The position numbers and the translations under genes are program-made. The notes beneath the pieces are model-generated. The model made no database searches, was not told where the DNA came from, and saw nothing but the letters and a program-made list of their open reading frames with translations. Source: JAHFUS01 sp035689115 (GTDB lineage: Bacteria > Actinomycetota > Acidimicrobiia > Acidimicrobiales > GCA-2861595). From it: a stretch of 56,919 nucleotides of DNA. The first letter of the stretch is position 1. Every line of letters starts with the position of its first letter. The stretch lies in assembly GCA_035689115.1 (NCBI GenBank), contig DASSMA010000060.1, forward strand, positions 1 to 56,919. The letters are read 5' to 3'. This document shows, one piece after another, positions 38,646-47,139 of the stretch.

Positions 38646-38674
38646 TTGACGTCGGTATGTGCCGTGCGTACCTT
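38646..38674 (+). promoter_or_regulatory. probable housekeeping-type promoter of the PKD surface-protein gene
   Basis: TTGACG at 38646-38651 and TACCTT at 38669-38674 are separated by 17 bases, close to the actinobacterial housekeeping consensus (TTGACN, TANNNT). Transcription would start near 38681, leaving a leader of about 44 bases before the GTG at 38725. The inverted repeat CGGGAC-A-GTCCCG just after the methyltransferase stop (about 38578) separates the genes, but it lacks a T run. Confidence 0.6.
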
Positions 38675-38724
38675 CCCATGTACGGGCCGGCGCGGGGCCG
38701 GCCGGAAAGCCCTGGGGGGGAATC

Positions 38725-41106
38725 GTGGGAGTACGGCGACGCGTCGCCCGCGTGACGATCGTGGCGGTGGCGGCGGCGGCCGGCCTGGTGGTCGGTGGCC
38801 CGGCCCGGGCGGCCGACCAGCCCATCATGGCGGCGGGCGGGCCGCTGACCCGCATCGACATCTCCGACCAGCTCAACTGCCAGGCCGACCACACGGGCGA
38901 CACCTCGCACGAGTGGTACGGCGGCGAGCCGGGGGCGTGCGCCACGCTGGTCGTCGTCGACGACGTGCTGTACGGCCCGGCCGAGATCCCGGCCGGCGGC
39001 AACGCCAATCGGACGCCGTTCACGGCGGTGAGCCAGTCGGGCGTCACCGGCGCCGGCACCGCCGCCAGCCCCTACAAGGTCGTCACCGTGGTCGACGCCG
39101 GCACCACGGGCGTGCGGCTGACCGAGACCGACTCCTACGTCCCCGGCGACGAGTCCTACCGCACCGACGTGGTGGTCACCAACGGCGGCGCAGCACGGTC
39201 GGTCCGCCTCTACCGGGCGGGCGACTGCTTCCTGCAGAACTCCGACCGCGGCTACGGCCGCATCGACCAGGGTGGGGCCATCTCCTGCACCGCCTCCCAG
39301 GCGGCCGGGACCCGCATCGAGCAGATGCTGCCGCTCACCGCCGGCAGCCACTTCTACGAGAACAGCTACAACGCCGTGTGGGCGGCCGCCGGCTCGCGTG
39401 CCGCCTTCCCGGACACCTGCATCTGCGACACCTACGTGGACAACGGCCTGGGCCTCAGCTGGGACCTGAACCTCGGCGCCGGCGCCTCCACCACCGTCTC
39501 CAGCCTGGTGACGTTCTCGCCCCTGGGCATCCAGCCCCTGCGCACGGCCAAGACGGCCGACGCCGCCTCCGCCCAGTCCGGGGGCACCGACGGGTACACC
39601 ATCACCGTCAGCAATCCCAACGCCCAGGCGGTGACGCTCTCGGCGATCACCGACACCCTTCCGGCCGGCTTCACCTATGCGGCGGGCACCACGAGCGGCA
39701 CCACGACCGCCGATCCCACCGTGGCCGGCCAGGACCTCTCCTGGGCCGGGCCCTTCACCGTGCCGGCCACCGGCAACGTGTCGCTCCACTTCGGCGTGCA
39801 CGTGGCCACGGCGGGCGGCGACTACTACAACCAGGCGGGGGCCACGGCCACCGGCGGAGCCACGGTCGTCCCGACCGGCCCGACCGCCCCCGTGCACGTC
39901 GGCGCCACGACCGGGGGCAACGGCGCCCCCAGGGCCAGCGCCGGCGGGCCGTATGCCGGCAACGAGGGATCGACGGTCTCTCTCACCGGCACGGCCACCG
40001 ACCCTGACGGCGACGCTCTCACCACCTCGTGGACGGTGTCGCCGCAGGGCCCGGTGGCAGCCGGCACCTCGTGCACGCTGGCCTCGCCCTCGTCCCCGTC
40101 GACCACGGTGACCTGCAACGACAACGGGCAGTTCACCGTCACCTTCAGCGCCGCCGACGCCACCCATCCGCCCGTCACGAGCAGCGCCACCCTGACGGTC
40201 GGCAACGTGGGCCCGGCGGTCGCCATCACCAGGCCGGCCGCCAACGGGGTCGCCGGCGTGGGCGACCCGCTGGCGCTGTCGGCCTCCTTCACCGACGCCG
40301 GTCGCAACGACACGCACACCTGCTCGGTGCAATGGGGCGACGGGTCCACGTCGGCCGGGACGGTCTCGGAGGCGAACGGCGCGGGCACCTGCGCAGCCAC
40401 CCACACCTACGCGGCCGAGCGGGCGGCGACCATCACGGTGACCGTCACCGACGACGACGGCGGCACCGGCTCCGCCTCCGTCGGCATCCAGGTGCGTGAC
40501 AACACGCTGAGCGGGAGCGCCTTCGGCCTCCAGACGAGGACCACCTCGCTGCTGAGCATCGGGGGTCTGGTCAACTTCGGGCCGGCGCCGTCGGTGCAGC
40601 TCCCGCCCACCGGCGGCGGGCCGTTCACCGCCTCCCTGGTCACGGCCACCGCCGGGTCGGTGACCGCCAAGGGGCTGGCCGTGTCGACCCAGGGCTACCG
40701 CTCGGCGCCCAACGCCTACTCGCAGAGCACGGCCGACGTGGCCCAGGTGCGGATGGGGATGAGCGGTGCCCTGCTGGCGCTCGACACCGTGCACGGCGAG
40801 TGCCGGACGACCGGCGCCGGCTCCACCGGGCTGGCGACGATCGGCCGGCTCGCCATCGCCGGCAACGACGTCCAGGTCAACGCCGCCCCCGGGCCCAACT
40901 CCTCGATCACCGTCCCGGGCGTGGCCACCATCTATCTCAACGAGCAGGTGAAGACCTCGAAGGCGCCGACACCCACCTCGTTCGGGGCCACGGCCATCAC
41001 CCTCAACGCCGTTCGCATCGTCCCCCTGCCGGGGAGCCCGCTGGGCTCGGGGGAGATCATCGTCGGGCAGGTGCACTGCGACATGGAAGGGCCGTCGGTG
41101 CGCTGA
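38725..41106 (+). CDS. secreted surface protein with PKD-like and choice-of-anchor domains
   Basis: A 793-residue extracellular protein. The signal peptide (basic VGVRRRVARV, then an Ala/Val core, cleavage near ARA-AD at residue 32) is clear. A DUF11-like domain (AVTLSAITDTLPAGFTYAAG) spans about 285-390. Two PKD-type domains follow at about 400-590 (GPYAGNEGSTVSLTGTATD, then WGDGSTS and TVTDDDGG). The last 200 residues look like a choice-of-anchor P domain (SGSAFGLQTRTTSLLSIGG). No sorting motif or membrane anchor is visible at the end. Cysteines (about ten) suggest disulfides. GTG at 38725 follows GGGGGG. Adhesion or an envelope role is possible but unproven. Confidence 0.8.
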   Translation: MGVRRRVARVTIVAVAAAAGLVVGGPARAADQPIMAAGGPLTRIDISDQLNCQADHTGDTSHEWYGGEPGACATLVVVDDVLYGPAEIPAGGNANRTPFTAVSQSGVTGAGTAASPYKVVTVVDAGTTGVRLTETDSYVPGDESYRTDVVVTNGGAARSVRLYRAGDCFLQNSDRGYGRIDQGGAISCTASQAAGTRIEQMLPLTAGSHFYENSYNAVWAAAGSRAAFPDTCICDTYVDNGLGLSWDLNLGAGASTTVSSLVTFSPLGIQPLRTAKTADAASAQSGGTDGYTITVSNPNAQAVTLSAITDTLPAGFTYAAGTTSGTTTADPTVAGQDLSWAGPFTVPATGNVSLHFGVHVATAGGDYYNQAGATATGGATVVPTGPTAPVHVGATTGGNGAPRASAGGPYAGNEGSTVSLTGTATDPDGDALTTSWTVSPQGPVAAGTSCTLASPSSPSTTVTCNDNGQFTVTFSAADATHPPVTSSATLTVGNVGPAVAITRPAANGVAGVGDPLALSASFTDAGRNDTHTCSVQWGDGSTSAGTVSEANGAGTCAATHTYAAERAATITVTVTDDDGGTGSASVGIQVRDNTLSGSAFGLQTRTTSLLSIGGLVNFGPAPSVQLPPTGGGPFTASLVTATAGSVTAKGLAVSTQGYRSAPNAYSQSTADVAQVRMGMSGALLALDTVHGECRTTGAGSTGLATIGRLAIAGNDVQVNAAPGPNSSITVPGVATIYLNEQVKTSKAPTPTSFGATAITLNAVRIVPLPGSPLGSGEIIVGQVHCDMEGPSVR

Positions 41107-41121
41107 GCCGCCAAGTGTCCG

Positions 41122-41154
41122 GCCGGCGGGGGCGTGCTCCGGCCCCCCGCCGGC
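41122..41154 (+). terminator. GC-rich hairpin after the PKD surface-protein gene
   Basis: Bases 41122-41132 and 41144-41154 form a perfect 11-bp stem with an 11-base loop, starting 16 bases after the stop at 41106. No T run follows, so it would act as an actinobacterial-type terminator or a transcript stabiliser rather than a classic one. Confidence 0.6.
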
Positions 41155-41230
41155 TGGCAGGGCGCGTTCTCCATGGGGCCCCGCATCGGGCATGCTCTGT
41201 GCTCCGAGCCCGTCCCCCGCGGAGGTCTTC

Positions 41231-41623
41231 ATGCGCGCACGACCCTGGTTCCTCGTCGCCGTCGCCGTCGCCGGCCTGGCCCTCGCCGGCTGCGGCTCCA
41301 GCGACAACGGCGGCACCATCTCCGGGGGCGACGACAGCACCACGGCCGGCGGGGCGGCGAAGACGGTGACGGTGAACGCCGTGAACTTCGCCTACAACCC
41401 GACGGAGATCCAGCTCACCGCCGGCCAGGACGTGCAATTCCAGCTGGTGAACGGCGACGGGACGACCCACAACCTCACCGTGGAGGGCCTGGGCGTCGAC
41501 CAGGACGCCGCCGCCGGCAAGACGGCGCAGGCGCCGGTGACAAAGGCCCCCAAGGCCGGCACCTACCCGTTCCACTGCGAGTACCACCCGAACACGATGA
41601 AGGGCACCATCACCGTGAAGTGA
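41231..41623 (+). CDS. cupredoxin-domain (plastocyanin-like) lipoprotein
   Basis: A blue-copper-type electron carrier anchored outside the membrane. The lipobox is LALAGC with Cys21. The copper set of a type 1 site is complete: H80 (GTTHNLTV), C116 and H119 (FHCEYH) and M123. A Gly/Thr-rich linker (residues 22-43) spaces the domain from the membrane. It has 130 residues. ATG at 41231 follows GGAGG at 41221-41225. A CopZ-like chaperone gene converges seven bases away, which suggests copper handling. Confidence 0.88.
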   Translation: MRARPWFLVAVAVAGLALAGCGSSDNGGTISGGDDSTTAGGAAKTVTVNAVNFAYNPTEIQLTAGQDVQFQLVNGDGTTHNLTVEGLGVDQDAAAGKTAQAPVTKAPKAGTYPFHCEYHPNTMKGTITVK

Positions 41624-41630
41624 GGTGCGG

Positions 41631-41834
41631 TTACACCAGCTCGTAGCCCGCCTCGTCGACGGCGGCCGCCACCGCCGCCCGGTCGAGGGGCTCGGCGCTC
41701 TCGACGGTGACCACGCCGGTGGCCAGGTCGACGTCGACGCTCGACACGCCGCCCAGTTGCTGGAGCTCGGTGGTGACCGCGTTGCGGCAATGGTCGCAGG
41801 TCATCCCGGTCACGGTGTACAGCTGGGTCGGCAT
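41631..41834 (-). CDS. heavy-metal-associated (CopZ-like) copper chaperone
   Basis: A single HMA domain of 67 residues that carries Cu(I) to a transporter or target. The metal motif is GMTCDHC with C13 and C16, followed by the standard helix and strand pattern (AVTTELQQLGGVSSVDVDLATGVVTV). ATG at 41834 has AGGAGG upstream on the minus strand (about 41841-41847). No copper ATPase lies in the window. The convergent neighbour is a cupredoxin lipoprotein. Confidence 0.9.
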   Translation of the reverse strand: MPTQLYTVTGMTCDHCRNAVTTELQQLGGVSSVDVDLATGVVTVESAEPLDRAAVAAAVDEAGYELV

Positions 41835-41887
41835 CGACCATCCTCCTGAGTGCGGGCCGTGCAACGATCTTGCCACCCGACCGACCG

Positions 41888-42715
41888 ATGCCCCGACGCC
41901 GCCGACCCACCCTCGCCGCACTGACCCTCGCCGCCGTGGCGTGGGGGCCCTACGCCCTCGTGGTGCCGGCGGCCGGCGCGGTGGCCGTGGCCGGCAGCGG
42001 GCAGGCCCAGCCGGCGACGCCGGCGCCCGCTCGGCTGGCGGCGCCGCTCGTCGGCCCGCCCCCCGCCGCGTGGGCCGGGCCGGCCTCCGCCCTGGCCGGG
42101 CCACCACCTGCCGTGTGGGCCGGGCCGGCGGGCGTCCTCACCGGGCCGCCGCCGGCCGTGTGGGCCGGGCCGGACCCGGTCCCGCTCCCGTTCGCCGCGC
42201 CGCCGGCCGCCCCGCTGACCGCTCCCATCGCCCCGCCCGTGCCCGCCGCGCCGCCGCCGCCGGCCGCCGTACCGCCGTGGCTGGCCCAGCGGGCGGCGGA
42301 GGCGGAGGCGGCGATCTCCTATCCGTGGTCGAGCCTCGGCTACCAGGTCGAGTTCCTGCCCGAGCGCCCCGGCATCCGTGCCCGCACGCTGCGCACGGAG
42401 CGGCGCATCGAGGTCTACGCCCGCCCGTCGGACCCCGTCAGCAGGACGGCGTTCGACCTGGCCCACGAGCTGGGCCACGCCTTCGACTTCACCTCCGGCA
42501 CCGAGGACGTGCACGCCGCCTGGCAGGCCGCGCGCGGCCTGGGGGGCCGGGAGTGGTACGGGTGCAACGCATGCGGCGACCTGGCCACGCCGGCCGGCGA
42601 CTTCGCCGAGAGCTTCGCCGCCTGGCAGGTCGGGGCGGTCGACTTCCGCAGCCAGCTGGGGCCGCCGCCCGACGAGCGCCAGATCGCCCTCCTGGCGACG
42701 CTCACGCAGCTCTAG
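41888..42715 (+). CDS. secreted putative zinc metallopeptidase with Pro-rich repeats
   Basis: A 275-residue exported protein. A basic start (MPRRRRP) and hydrophobic core end near residue 40. A linker with three near-identical units (GPPPAVWAGPAGVLT and variants, residues about 56-96) and Pro/Ala-rich sequence follows. The C-terminal domain contains HELGHAFDF near 195, with a downstream Glu in GDFAESFAAW near 240 that could be the third zinc ligand. The sequence YGCNACGDLATP near 225 may hold a disulfide. The substrate is unknown, and the fold looks like a small gluzincin. The 41835-41887 gap separates it from divergent copZ. Confidence 0.75.
   Translation: MPRRRRPTLAALTLAAVAWGPYALVVPAAGAVAVAGSGQAQPATPAPARLAAPLVGPPPAAWAGPASALAGPPPAVWAGPAGVLTGPPPAVWAGPDPVPLPFAAPPAAPLTAPIAPPVPAAPPPPAAVPPWLAQRAAEAEAAISYPWSSLGYQVEFLPERPGIRARTLRTERRIEVYARPSDPVSRTAFDLAHELGHAFDFTSGTEDVHAAWQAARGLGGREWYGCNACGDLATPAGDFAESFAAWQVGAVDFRSQLGPPPDERQIALLATLTQL
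42055..42180 (+). repeat. three tandem Pro/Trp-rich coding repeats
   Basis: Within the secreted peptidase gene the DNA encodes GPPPAAWAGPASALA, then GPPPAVWAGPAGVLT, then GPPPAVWAGPDPVPL. The units are 45, 45 and about 36 bases long, with closely matching bases (CCGTGTGGGCCGGGCCGG repeated). This points to recent tandem duplication of a linker unit. Confidence 0.7.
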
Positions 42716-42731
42716 CTTTCTCGCATCTGCA

Positions 42732-42766
42732 AGCTCGCAGACCCAAGCACATGGCGTCTGCGAGCT
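42732..42766. promoter_or_regulatory. 11-bp inverted repeat upstream of the HTH-Mop regulator
   Basis: AGCTCGCAGAC at 42732-42742 and its exact complement GTCTGCGAGCT at 42756-42766 flank a 13-base spacer. The site ends 13 bases before the regulator's ATG. A partial third copy (CTCGCATCTGC, about 42720-42730) precedes it. Position and symmetry suit the operator of the dimeric regulator that follows, acting on itself and on modABC. Confidence 0.65.
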
Positions 42767-42779
42767 AGCGTCGGAGGCG

Positions 42780-43184
42780 ATGACCGTCCCCTCGTACCGC
42801 CTGGGCCAGGTCGCCGAGCTGGCCGGCGTGAGCATCGACACCGTGCGGCGGTGGGCCGACGCCGGCCGGCTGCCCACCACCCGCACGCCCGGCGGCCGGC
42901 GCCAGGTGGCCGGTGCCGACCTGGCCAGGTTCCTGGCCGAGCAGGCCGAGCTGCCCGACGCCGGCGTGGTGGTGGGCCAGTCGGCCCGCAACCGCTTCCC
43001 CGGCATCGTCACCCGGGTGGTGAAGGACCGGGTGGCCGCCCAGGTGGAGATCCGCTCCGGCGGCCACCGCATCGTGTCGCTGCTCACCGCCGAGGCGGTC
43101 GAGGAGCTCGGGCTGGAGCCGGGCGTCCTCGCCGTGGCGGCGGTGAAGGCCACGAGCGTGGTGGTGGAGGTGACCGCCCGGTGA
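42780..43184 (+). CDS. MerR-type HTH plus Mop/TOBE molybdate-responsive regulator
   Basis: A 134-residue two-domain regulator. Residues 5-55 form a MerR-fold HTH (YRLGQVAELAGVSIDTVRRW with a wing TPGGRRQV). Residues 67-133 form a Mop/TOBE molybdate-binding domain (SARNRFPGIVTRVV, then VEIRSGGHRIVSLLT, then VLAVAAVKATSVVVEV). The modA start overlaps its stop (GTGA). Such proteins bind oxyanion and control the transporter, as ModE does in proteobacteria, but with a different DNA-binding domain. ATG at 42780 follows GGAGG. Confidence 0.88.
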   Translation: MTVPSYRLGQVAELAGVSIDTVRRWADAGRLPTTRTPGGRRQVAGADLARFLAEQAELPDAGVVVGQSARNRFPGIVTRVVKDRVAAQVEIRSGGHRIVSLLTAEAVEELGLEPGVLAVAAVKATSVVVEVTAR

Positions 43185-43933
43185 GGAGGCTCCTCGCCGC
43201 CGGCGCCGCCGCCCTCCTGGCGGCGGCGGGGACGGCGTGCGGTGGGAGCCGCTCGGCCGGCGGGAGCACCGGCGGCCCGCTGGTGGTGTTCGCCGCCGCC
43301 TCGCTCACCGAGCCGTTCCAGGCTCTCGCCCGCACCTTCCAGTCGCAGCACCCGGGCGTGGGAGTGCGCTTCAACTTCGCCGCCTCCTCGGCCCTGGCCC
43401 GGAGCCTCCGCGAGGGGGCCGACGCCGACGTCCTCGCCACCGCCGACGAGGCCACCATGGCAACAGCAGTGGCGGCCGGCGACGCCCGGGGCCCGGTGGT
43501 GTTCGTCCGCAACCGGCCCGCCATCCTGGTGGCGCCCGGCAACCCCGAGCACCTTGCCGGCCTGGCCGACCTGGCCCGCCCCGGCGTGGTGCTCGCCCTG
43601 TGCGCCCCCGAGGTGCCGTGCGGCGCCTTGGCGGCCGCCGCCTTCCGTTCCGCCGGGGTCACGCCGGCGCCCGCCACCCTCGAGCCCGACGTGAAGGCGG
43701 TGGTGGCCAAGGTGGTGCTCGGCGAGGCCGATGCCGGCGTGGTGTACCGCAGCGACGTGCGGGCGGCCGGTGCCAAGGCGTCCGGCGTCGACGTCGACGC
43801 ACCGGGGGTCGAGAACGCCTACCCCATCGCCGTCGCCACCGCGGCGCGCCATCGCGCCGCCGCACGACAGTGGGTCGACCTGGTGCTATCGGCCGCCGGG
43901 CGGCGGGCCCTGGTGGCCGCCGGGTTCCAGTGA
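43181..43933 (+). CDS. modA: molybdate-binding lipoprotein
   Basis: Substrate-binding protein of the molybdate ABC importer. The lipobox gives Cys20 after AAAGTA. Binding motifs are VVFAAASLTEPFQALA near residue 33, FNFAASSALARSLREGADADV near 62 and the late VENAYPIAVAT near 208. It has 250 residues. GTG at 43181 overlaps the regulator, and the stop overlaps modB, so all four genes are coupled. Tungstate is a possible alternative ligand. Confidence 0.92.
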   Translation: MRRLLAAGAAALLAAAGTACGGSRSAGGSTGGPLVVFAAASLTEPFQALARTFQSQHPGVGVRFNFAASSALARSLREGADADVLATADEATMATAVAAGDARGPVVFVRNRPAILVAPGNPEHLAGLADLARPGVVLALCAPEVPCGALAAAAFRSAGVTPAPATLEPDVKAVVAKVVLGEADAGVVYRSDVRAAGAKASGVDVDAPGVENAYPIAVATAARHRAAARQWVDLVLSAAGRRALVAAGFQ

Positions 43934-44730
43934 CCTCAGCCGGTGGGGCCGAGCGGCCCTCGCCGGCGGTGGTCGCGGCCGCCGCCGTCGGCGCCGCCTT
44001 CTTCGCCCTGCCGGTGGCGGCGCTGGCCTGGCGGGCGCCGTGGGGCAGCCTGTGGGCCGACCTCACCGCGCCGGCGGCCCGCACCGCCCTGCGCCTGTCG
44101 CTGGAGTGCTCGCTGTGGGCCACCGCCCTGGCCGTCGCCCTCGGGCTCCCGCTGGCGTGGGTGCTGGCGCGGGTGCCGTTCCCCGGCCGGCGCCTGGTGC
44201 GGGCGCTCGTGCTGGTGCCGCTCGTGCTGCCCCCGGTGGTGGGAGGCGTGGCCCTGCTCCTGGCCTTCGGCCGCCACGGCGTGGCCGGGCGCCTGCTGGA
44301 CCAGTGGTTCTCCGTCACCCTGCCGTTCACCACCGCCGGCGCCGTGCTGGCCGAGGCGTTCGTGGCCATGCCCTTCTTCGTGCTCACCGCCGAGGCCGCC
44401 TTCGTGACGTCGGACCGGAGGTACGAGGAGGCGGCCCGCACCCTAGGCGCCCGCCGGTCGGCGGTGTTCCGCCGGGTGACGGTGCCCCTGGCCCGGCCGG
44501 CGCTCCTGGCCGGCGTGGTGCTGGCGTGGGCCCGGGCGCTCGGCGAGTTCGGCGCCACCATCACCTTCGCCGGCAACTCGCCCGGGCGCACCACCACCGT
44601 GCCCCTCCAGGTGTACCTCCTCCTGGAGAGCGGCGGGCTGGGTCCGGTGGTCGCCCTCAGCCTGATCCTGCTCGCCGTCGCCGTCGCCGTCCTCGTCCTC
44701 CTCCGGGACCGCTGGATCGGAGCGCTGTGA
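43930..44730 (+). CDS. modB: molybdate ABC transporter permease
   Basis: Integral membrane permease with about five to six helices in 266 residues. The ABC-permease EAA loop reads YEEAARTLGARRSAVFRRV near residue 165, and the conserved ALGEFGATITFAGN near 205 is typical of ModB. GTG at 43930 and a TGA overlap with modC tie it into the operon. Neighbours upstream and downstream give the other two subunits. Confidence 0.93.
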   Translation: MTSAGGAERPSPAVVAAAAVGAAFFALPVAALAWRAPWGSLWADLTAPAARTALRLSLECSLWATALAVALGLPLAWVLARVPFPGRRLVRALVLVPLVLPPVVGGVALLLAFGRHGVAGRLLDQWFSVTLPFTTAGAVLAEAFVAMPFFVLTAEAAFVTSDRRYEEAARTLGARRSAVFRRVTVPLARPALLAGVVLAWARALGEFGATITFAGNSPGRTTTVPLQVYLLLESGGLGPVVALSLILLAVAVAVLVLLRDRWIGAL

Positions 44731-45785
44731 GCGCCGGCCTGGAGGCCGACGTCGCCCTCCGCCTCGGCGTCCTCGATCTGGAGGTGGCGCTGGCCGTACC
44801 GGCCGGCGAGACGGTGGCCGTGCTCGGCCCCAACGGCGCCGGCAAGACGACGCTGCTGCGGGCCCTGGCCGGGCTGGTGCCCCTCGACGCCGGCCGGGTG
44901 GCGCTCGACGGCATCGTGCTGGAGGACGCCGCCGCCGGCCGGAGGGCGCCGTCCGAGCACCGGCCGGTGGGTGTGGTCTTCCAGGACCACCGCCTGTTCC
45001 CCCACCTGAGCGCCCTCGACAACGTGGCCTTCGGGCTGCGCGCCCGGGGCGTGGGCCGGGCCGAGGCCCGCAGGCGGGCCGGCGGGTGGCTGGAGCGGGT
45101 CGGCATCGCCCGGGCGGGGGACCGCCCCGGCGCCTTGTCGGGCGGGCAGGCCCAGCGGGTGGCGCTGGCCCGGGCCCTGGCCACCGAGCCGAAGCTGCTG
45201 CTCCTCGACGAGCCCCTGTCGGCTCTCGACGCCACCGCCCGGGCGGCGGCCAGGCGCGACCTGCGGGCCCACCTCGGCGAGGCGGTGGGGGCCCGGCTCG
45301 TGGTCACCCACGACGCGGTGGAGGCGGCCGCCGTAGCCACCCGGCTGGTGGTGGTCGAGCAGGGGCGGGTGGTCCAGCAGGGCACGCTCGCCGAGCTGAC
45401 CGCCCGGCCCCGCTCCCGCTACGTGGCCGACCTGGTTGGGGTGAACCTCTTCGCCGGGCGGGCGGCCGGCACCGAGGTGGAGGTCGGCCGCTTCCGGCTC
45501 ACGGTCGCCGAGCCGGTCACCGGCGAGGTGCTGGTCGCCGTCCCGCCGCGCGCCGTCGCCCTCCACCGCCGCCGACCGGAGGGGTCGGCGCGCAACGTGT
45601 GGGAGGGCAGGGTGGACGCCGTCGAGCCGGGCCCGGCCGGGGACCGGGCACGGGTGGCGGTGGGCGGGCCGCTGCCCCTGGTGGCCGAGGTCACCACCGC
45701 CGCGGCGCGGGACCTGGGGCTCGACGGTGGCGGCGCCGTCTGGCTGTCGGTGAAGGCCACGGAGGTCGCCGTCTTCCCGTCCTAG
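44727..45785 (+). CDS. modC: molybdate ABC transporter ATPase
   Basis: Energises molybdate import. Walker A is GPNGAGKTT near residue 33, the Q-loop VVFQDHRLFP near 87, the signature LSGGQAQRVALARAL near 135, Walker B LLLLDEPLSALD near 157 and the H-loop VVTHD near 193. The C-terminal part (residues about 285-352) is a TOBE/Mop domain (ARNVWEGRVDAVE, then WLSVKATEVAVFPS) that would sense the oxyanion and inhibit transport when it is plentiful. It has 352 residues. The Mop-like fold is shared with the regulator. Confidence 0.93.
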   Translation: MSAGLEADVALRLGVLDLEVALAVPAGETVAVLGPNGAGKTTLLRALAGLVPLDAGRVALDGIVLEDAAAGRRAPSEHRPVGVVFQDHRLFPHLSALDNVAFGLRARGVGRAEARRRAGGWLERVGIARAGDRPGALSGGQAQRVALARALATEPKLLLLDEPLSALDATARAAARRDLRAHLGEAVGARLVVTHDAVEAAAVATRLVVVEQGRVVQQGTLAELTARPRSRYVADLVGVNLFAGRAAGTEVEVGRFRLTVAEPVTGEVLVAVPPRAVALHRRRPEGSARNVWEGRVDAVEPGPAGDRARVAVGGPLPLVAEVTTAAARDLGLDGGGAVWLSVKATEVAVFPS

Positions 45786-45821
45786 CCGGGGAAACACCCC
45801 AATTCGGCGGCACCTGACCTA

Positions 45822-45851
45822 TTGACATCACTCGCCGGGAAATGGTTCAGT
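45822..45851 (+). promoter_or_regulatory. possible promoter of the two-gene surface-protein operon
   Basis: A perfect TTGACA lies at 45822-45827, with TTCAGT at 45846-45851 after an 18-base spacer. The -10 match is weak, so this rests mainly on the -35 element and its place in the only non-coding gap (45786-45903) before the operon. Confidence 0.4.
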
Positions 45852-45903
45852 TGCCCGGCACAGCCTCAGTACGGCACGGCAGGGACAGGGCTCAGGGGAC
45901 CAC

Positions 45904-47139
45904 ATGCGATCTTTCACGAAGATCGCCCGGCGCGCGCGACCTCATGACGGGGAACCGGGCCCGGGCGCTGTGTCGCGCGGGCGGCGCTTCGGCGCGCCGC
46001 TGGTGGCGGCCGTCCTGGTGGCTGCAGGAGCGGCAACCGCGGTGGCGACCCACGACGGCGGGCGGGCCCGCCCGGTCGCCGCCACGGGCGCCACCCTCGC
46101 CGACGCCACGGCCACCACCGTGCCGGCCGCCCCGCCGCCCACCGGCCCCCTCCGGTCGTTCAGCACCACCGTCGGGGTCGGCGCCAACAACGGCCGCACC
46201 CGCATCGAGCGCTCCCTCGGCTGCGCCGCCGGGGGCGACGCCGACTACTGGCACTTCCAGTCCGAGACGGCCCTGCCGGCGGGCGTGGTCACCGGGCCGG
46301 CGTCCACCCTGCCCGGCGACCTGCGCCTCTACGCCGACGTCCACTCGCCCGACCACGGGATCCGGGCCACGCCCGAGCCGGTGCCCGGCCCCCTCCAGGA
46401 CGACGCCTTCCTGCTCCCCGACGCCAGCCGGGTGGCGCTGTCCAACCAGCGGGGCACCGTGAAGCTCCGGCTCCAGTCGGGGACGTGCGCCAGCCGGACC
46501 GTCGACTTCGACGGCACGACGGCCAGGACCAACGAGAAGCCCGGCACGTGGACGGTCGTGTCGTCGTCGGGCAGCTACCGCTACGCCGCCGGGTCGGGCG
46601 ACTTCGACCTGGAGGCCGACCTGTCACCCGGCGCCGACGACCCGTGGAAGCTCGTCCTGCGGGGCGCCGTCGGCGTGGTCCAGCCGGCCATCGGCGCCAA
46701 GATCGTCGACACGTACTGGGGCCGCGACGGCGTCGACTACGCCAAGCGGGAGGTGGCCGTCGTCTACGACGTCACCAACACCGGTCCGGGCGACTCCTTC
46801 AACACGCTCTTGAAGGCGGCCTCGTCGCCCACGCCCGGCACGTCGCTGGTCAAGATCGTCATCAACGGCAACGGGATCCTGGTCGACGGGAACACGCCGG
46901 TCGGCACCTTCCCCCGCGCCCTCGGCGACCTGGCGTCGGGCGAGACGGCCCGGGTGACGCTGGTGTGGCAGCTGCCGTCGGTGTCCAACAACCCGCCGTG
47001 CTTCCTGACCCTCCTCAACTGCCAGTTCGACACGACGCTCACCTTCCAGGTGCCGGACGCCCTCGACGTCCCCGTGTCGCCCGACCCCTCCGTCACCCTC
47101 CATGCCACGGCGCCCTCCCTGCCGCCGCCCGTCTCGTGA
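45904..47139 (+). CDS. secreted protein of unknown function, partner of the giant surface protein
   Basis: A 411-residue exported protein. A basic N-terminus and hydrophobic segment (FGAPLVAAVLVAAGAATAVAT, residues about 30-50) give the signal or anchor, followed by a Thr/Pro-rich linker. The body is beta-rich: RSFSTTVGVGANNGRTRIER near 88, YWHFQSETALPAG near 118 and VVYDVTNTGPGDSFNTLL near 290, the last resembling Ig-like surface domains. A short Cys motif (NPPCFLTLLNCQFD) is near 360. Its stop overlaps the GTG of the 9.6-kb gene, so the two are coupled. The end has a Pro/Ser-rich tail without a sorting signal. Confidence 0.75.
   Translation: MRSFTKIARRARPHDGEPGPGAVSRGRRFGAPLVAAVLVAAGAATAVATHDGGRARPVAATGATLADATATTVPAAPPPTGPLRSFSTTVGVGANNGRTRIERSLGCAAGGDADYWHFQSETALPAGVVTGPASTLPGDLRLYADVHSPDHGIRATPEPVPGPLQDDAFLLPDASRVALSNQRGTVKLRLQSGTCASRTVDFDGTTARTNEKPGTWTVVSSSGSYRYAAGSGDFDLEADLSPGADDPWKLVLRGAVGVVQPAIGAKIVDTYWGRDGVDYAKREVAVVYDVTNTGPGDSFNTLLKAASSPTPGTSLVKIVINGNGILVDGNTPVGTFPRALGDLASGETARVTLVWQLPSVSNNPPCFLTLLNCQFDTTLTFQVPDALDVPVSPDPSVTLHATAPSLPPPVS

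Noticed and set aside
38380..41343. A 987-codon minus-strand frame over the PKD surface-protein gene
   Set aside because: Gly/Arg/His-rich composition with no motif. The plus strand encodes a clear secreted protein.
42732..42766. Molybdenum-cofactor riboswitch
   Set aside because: Only one simple hairpin is present. Symmetry and position suit a protein operator better.
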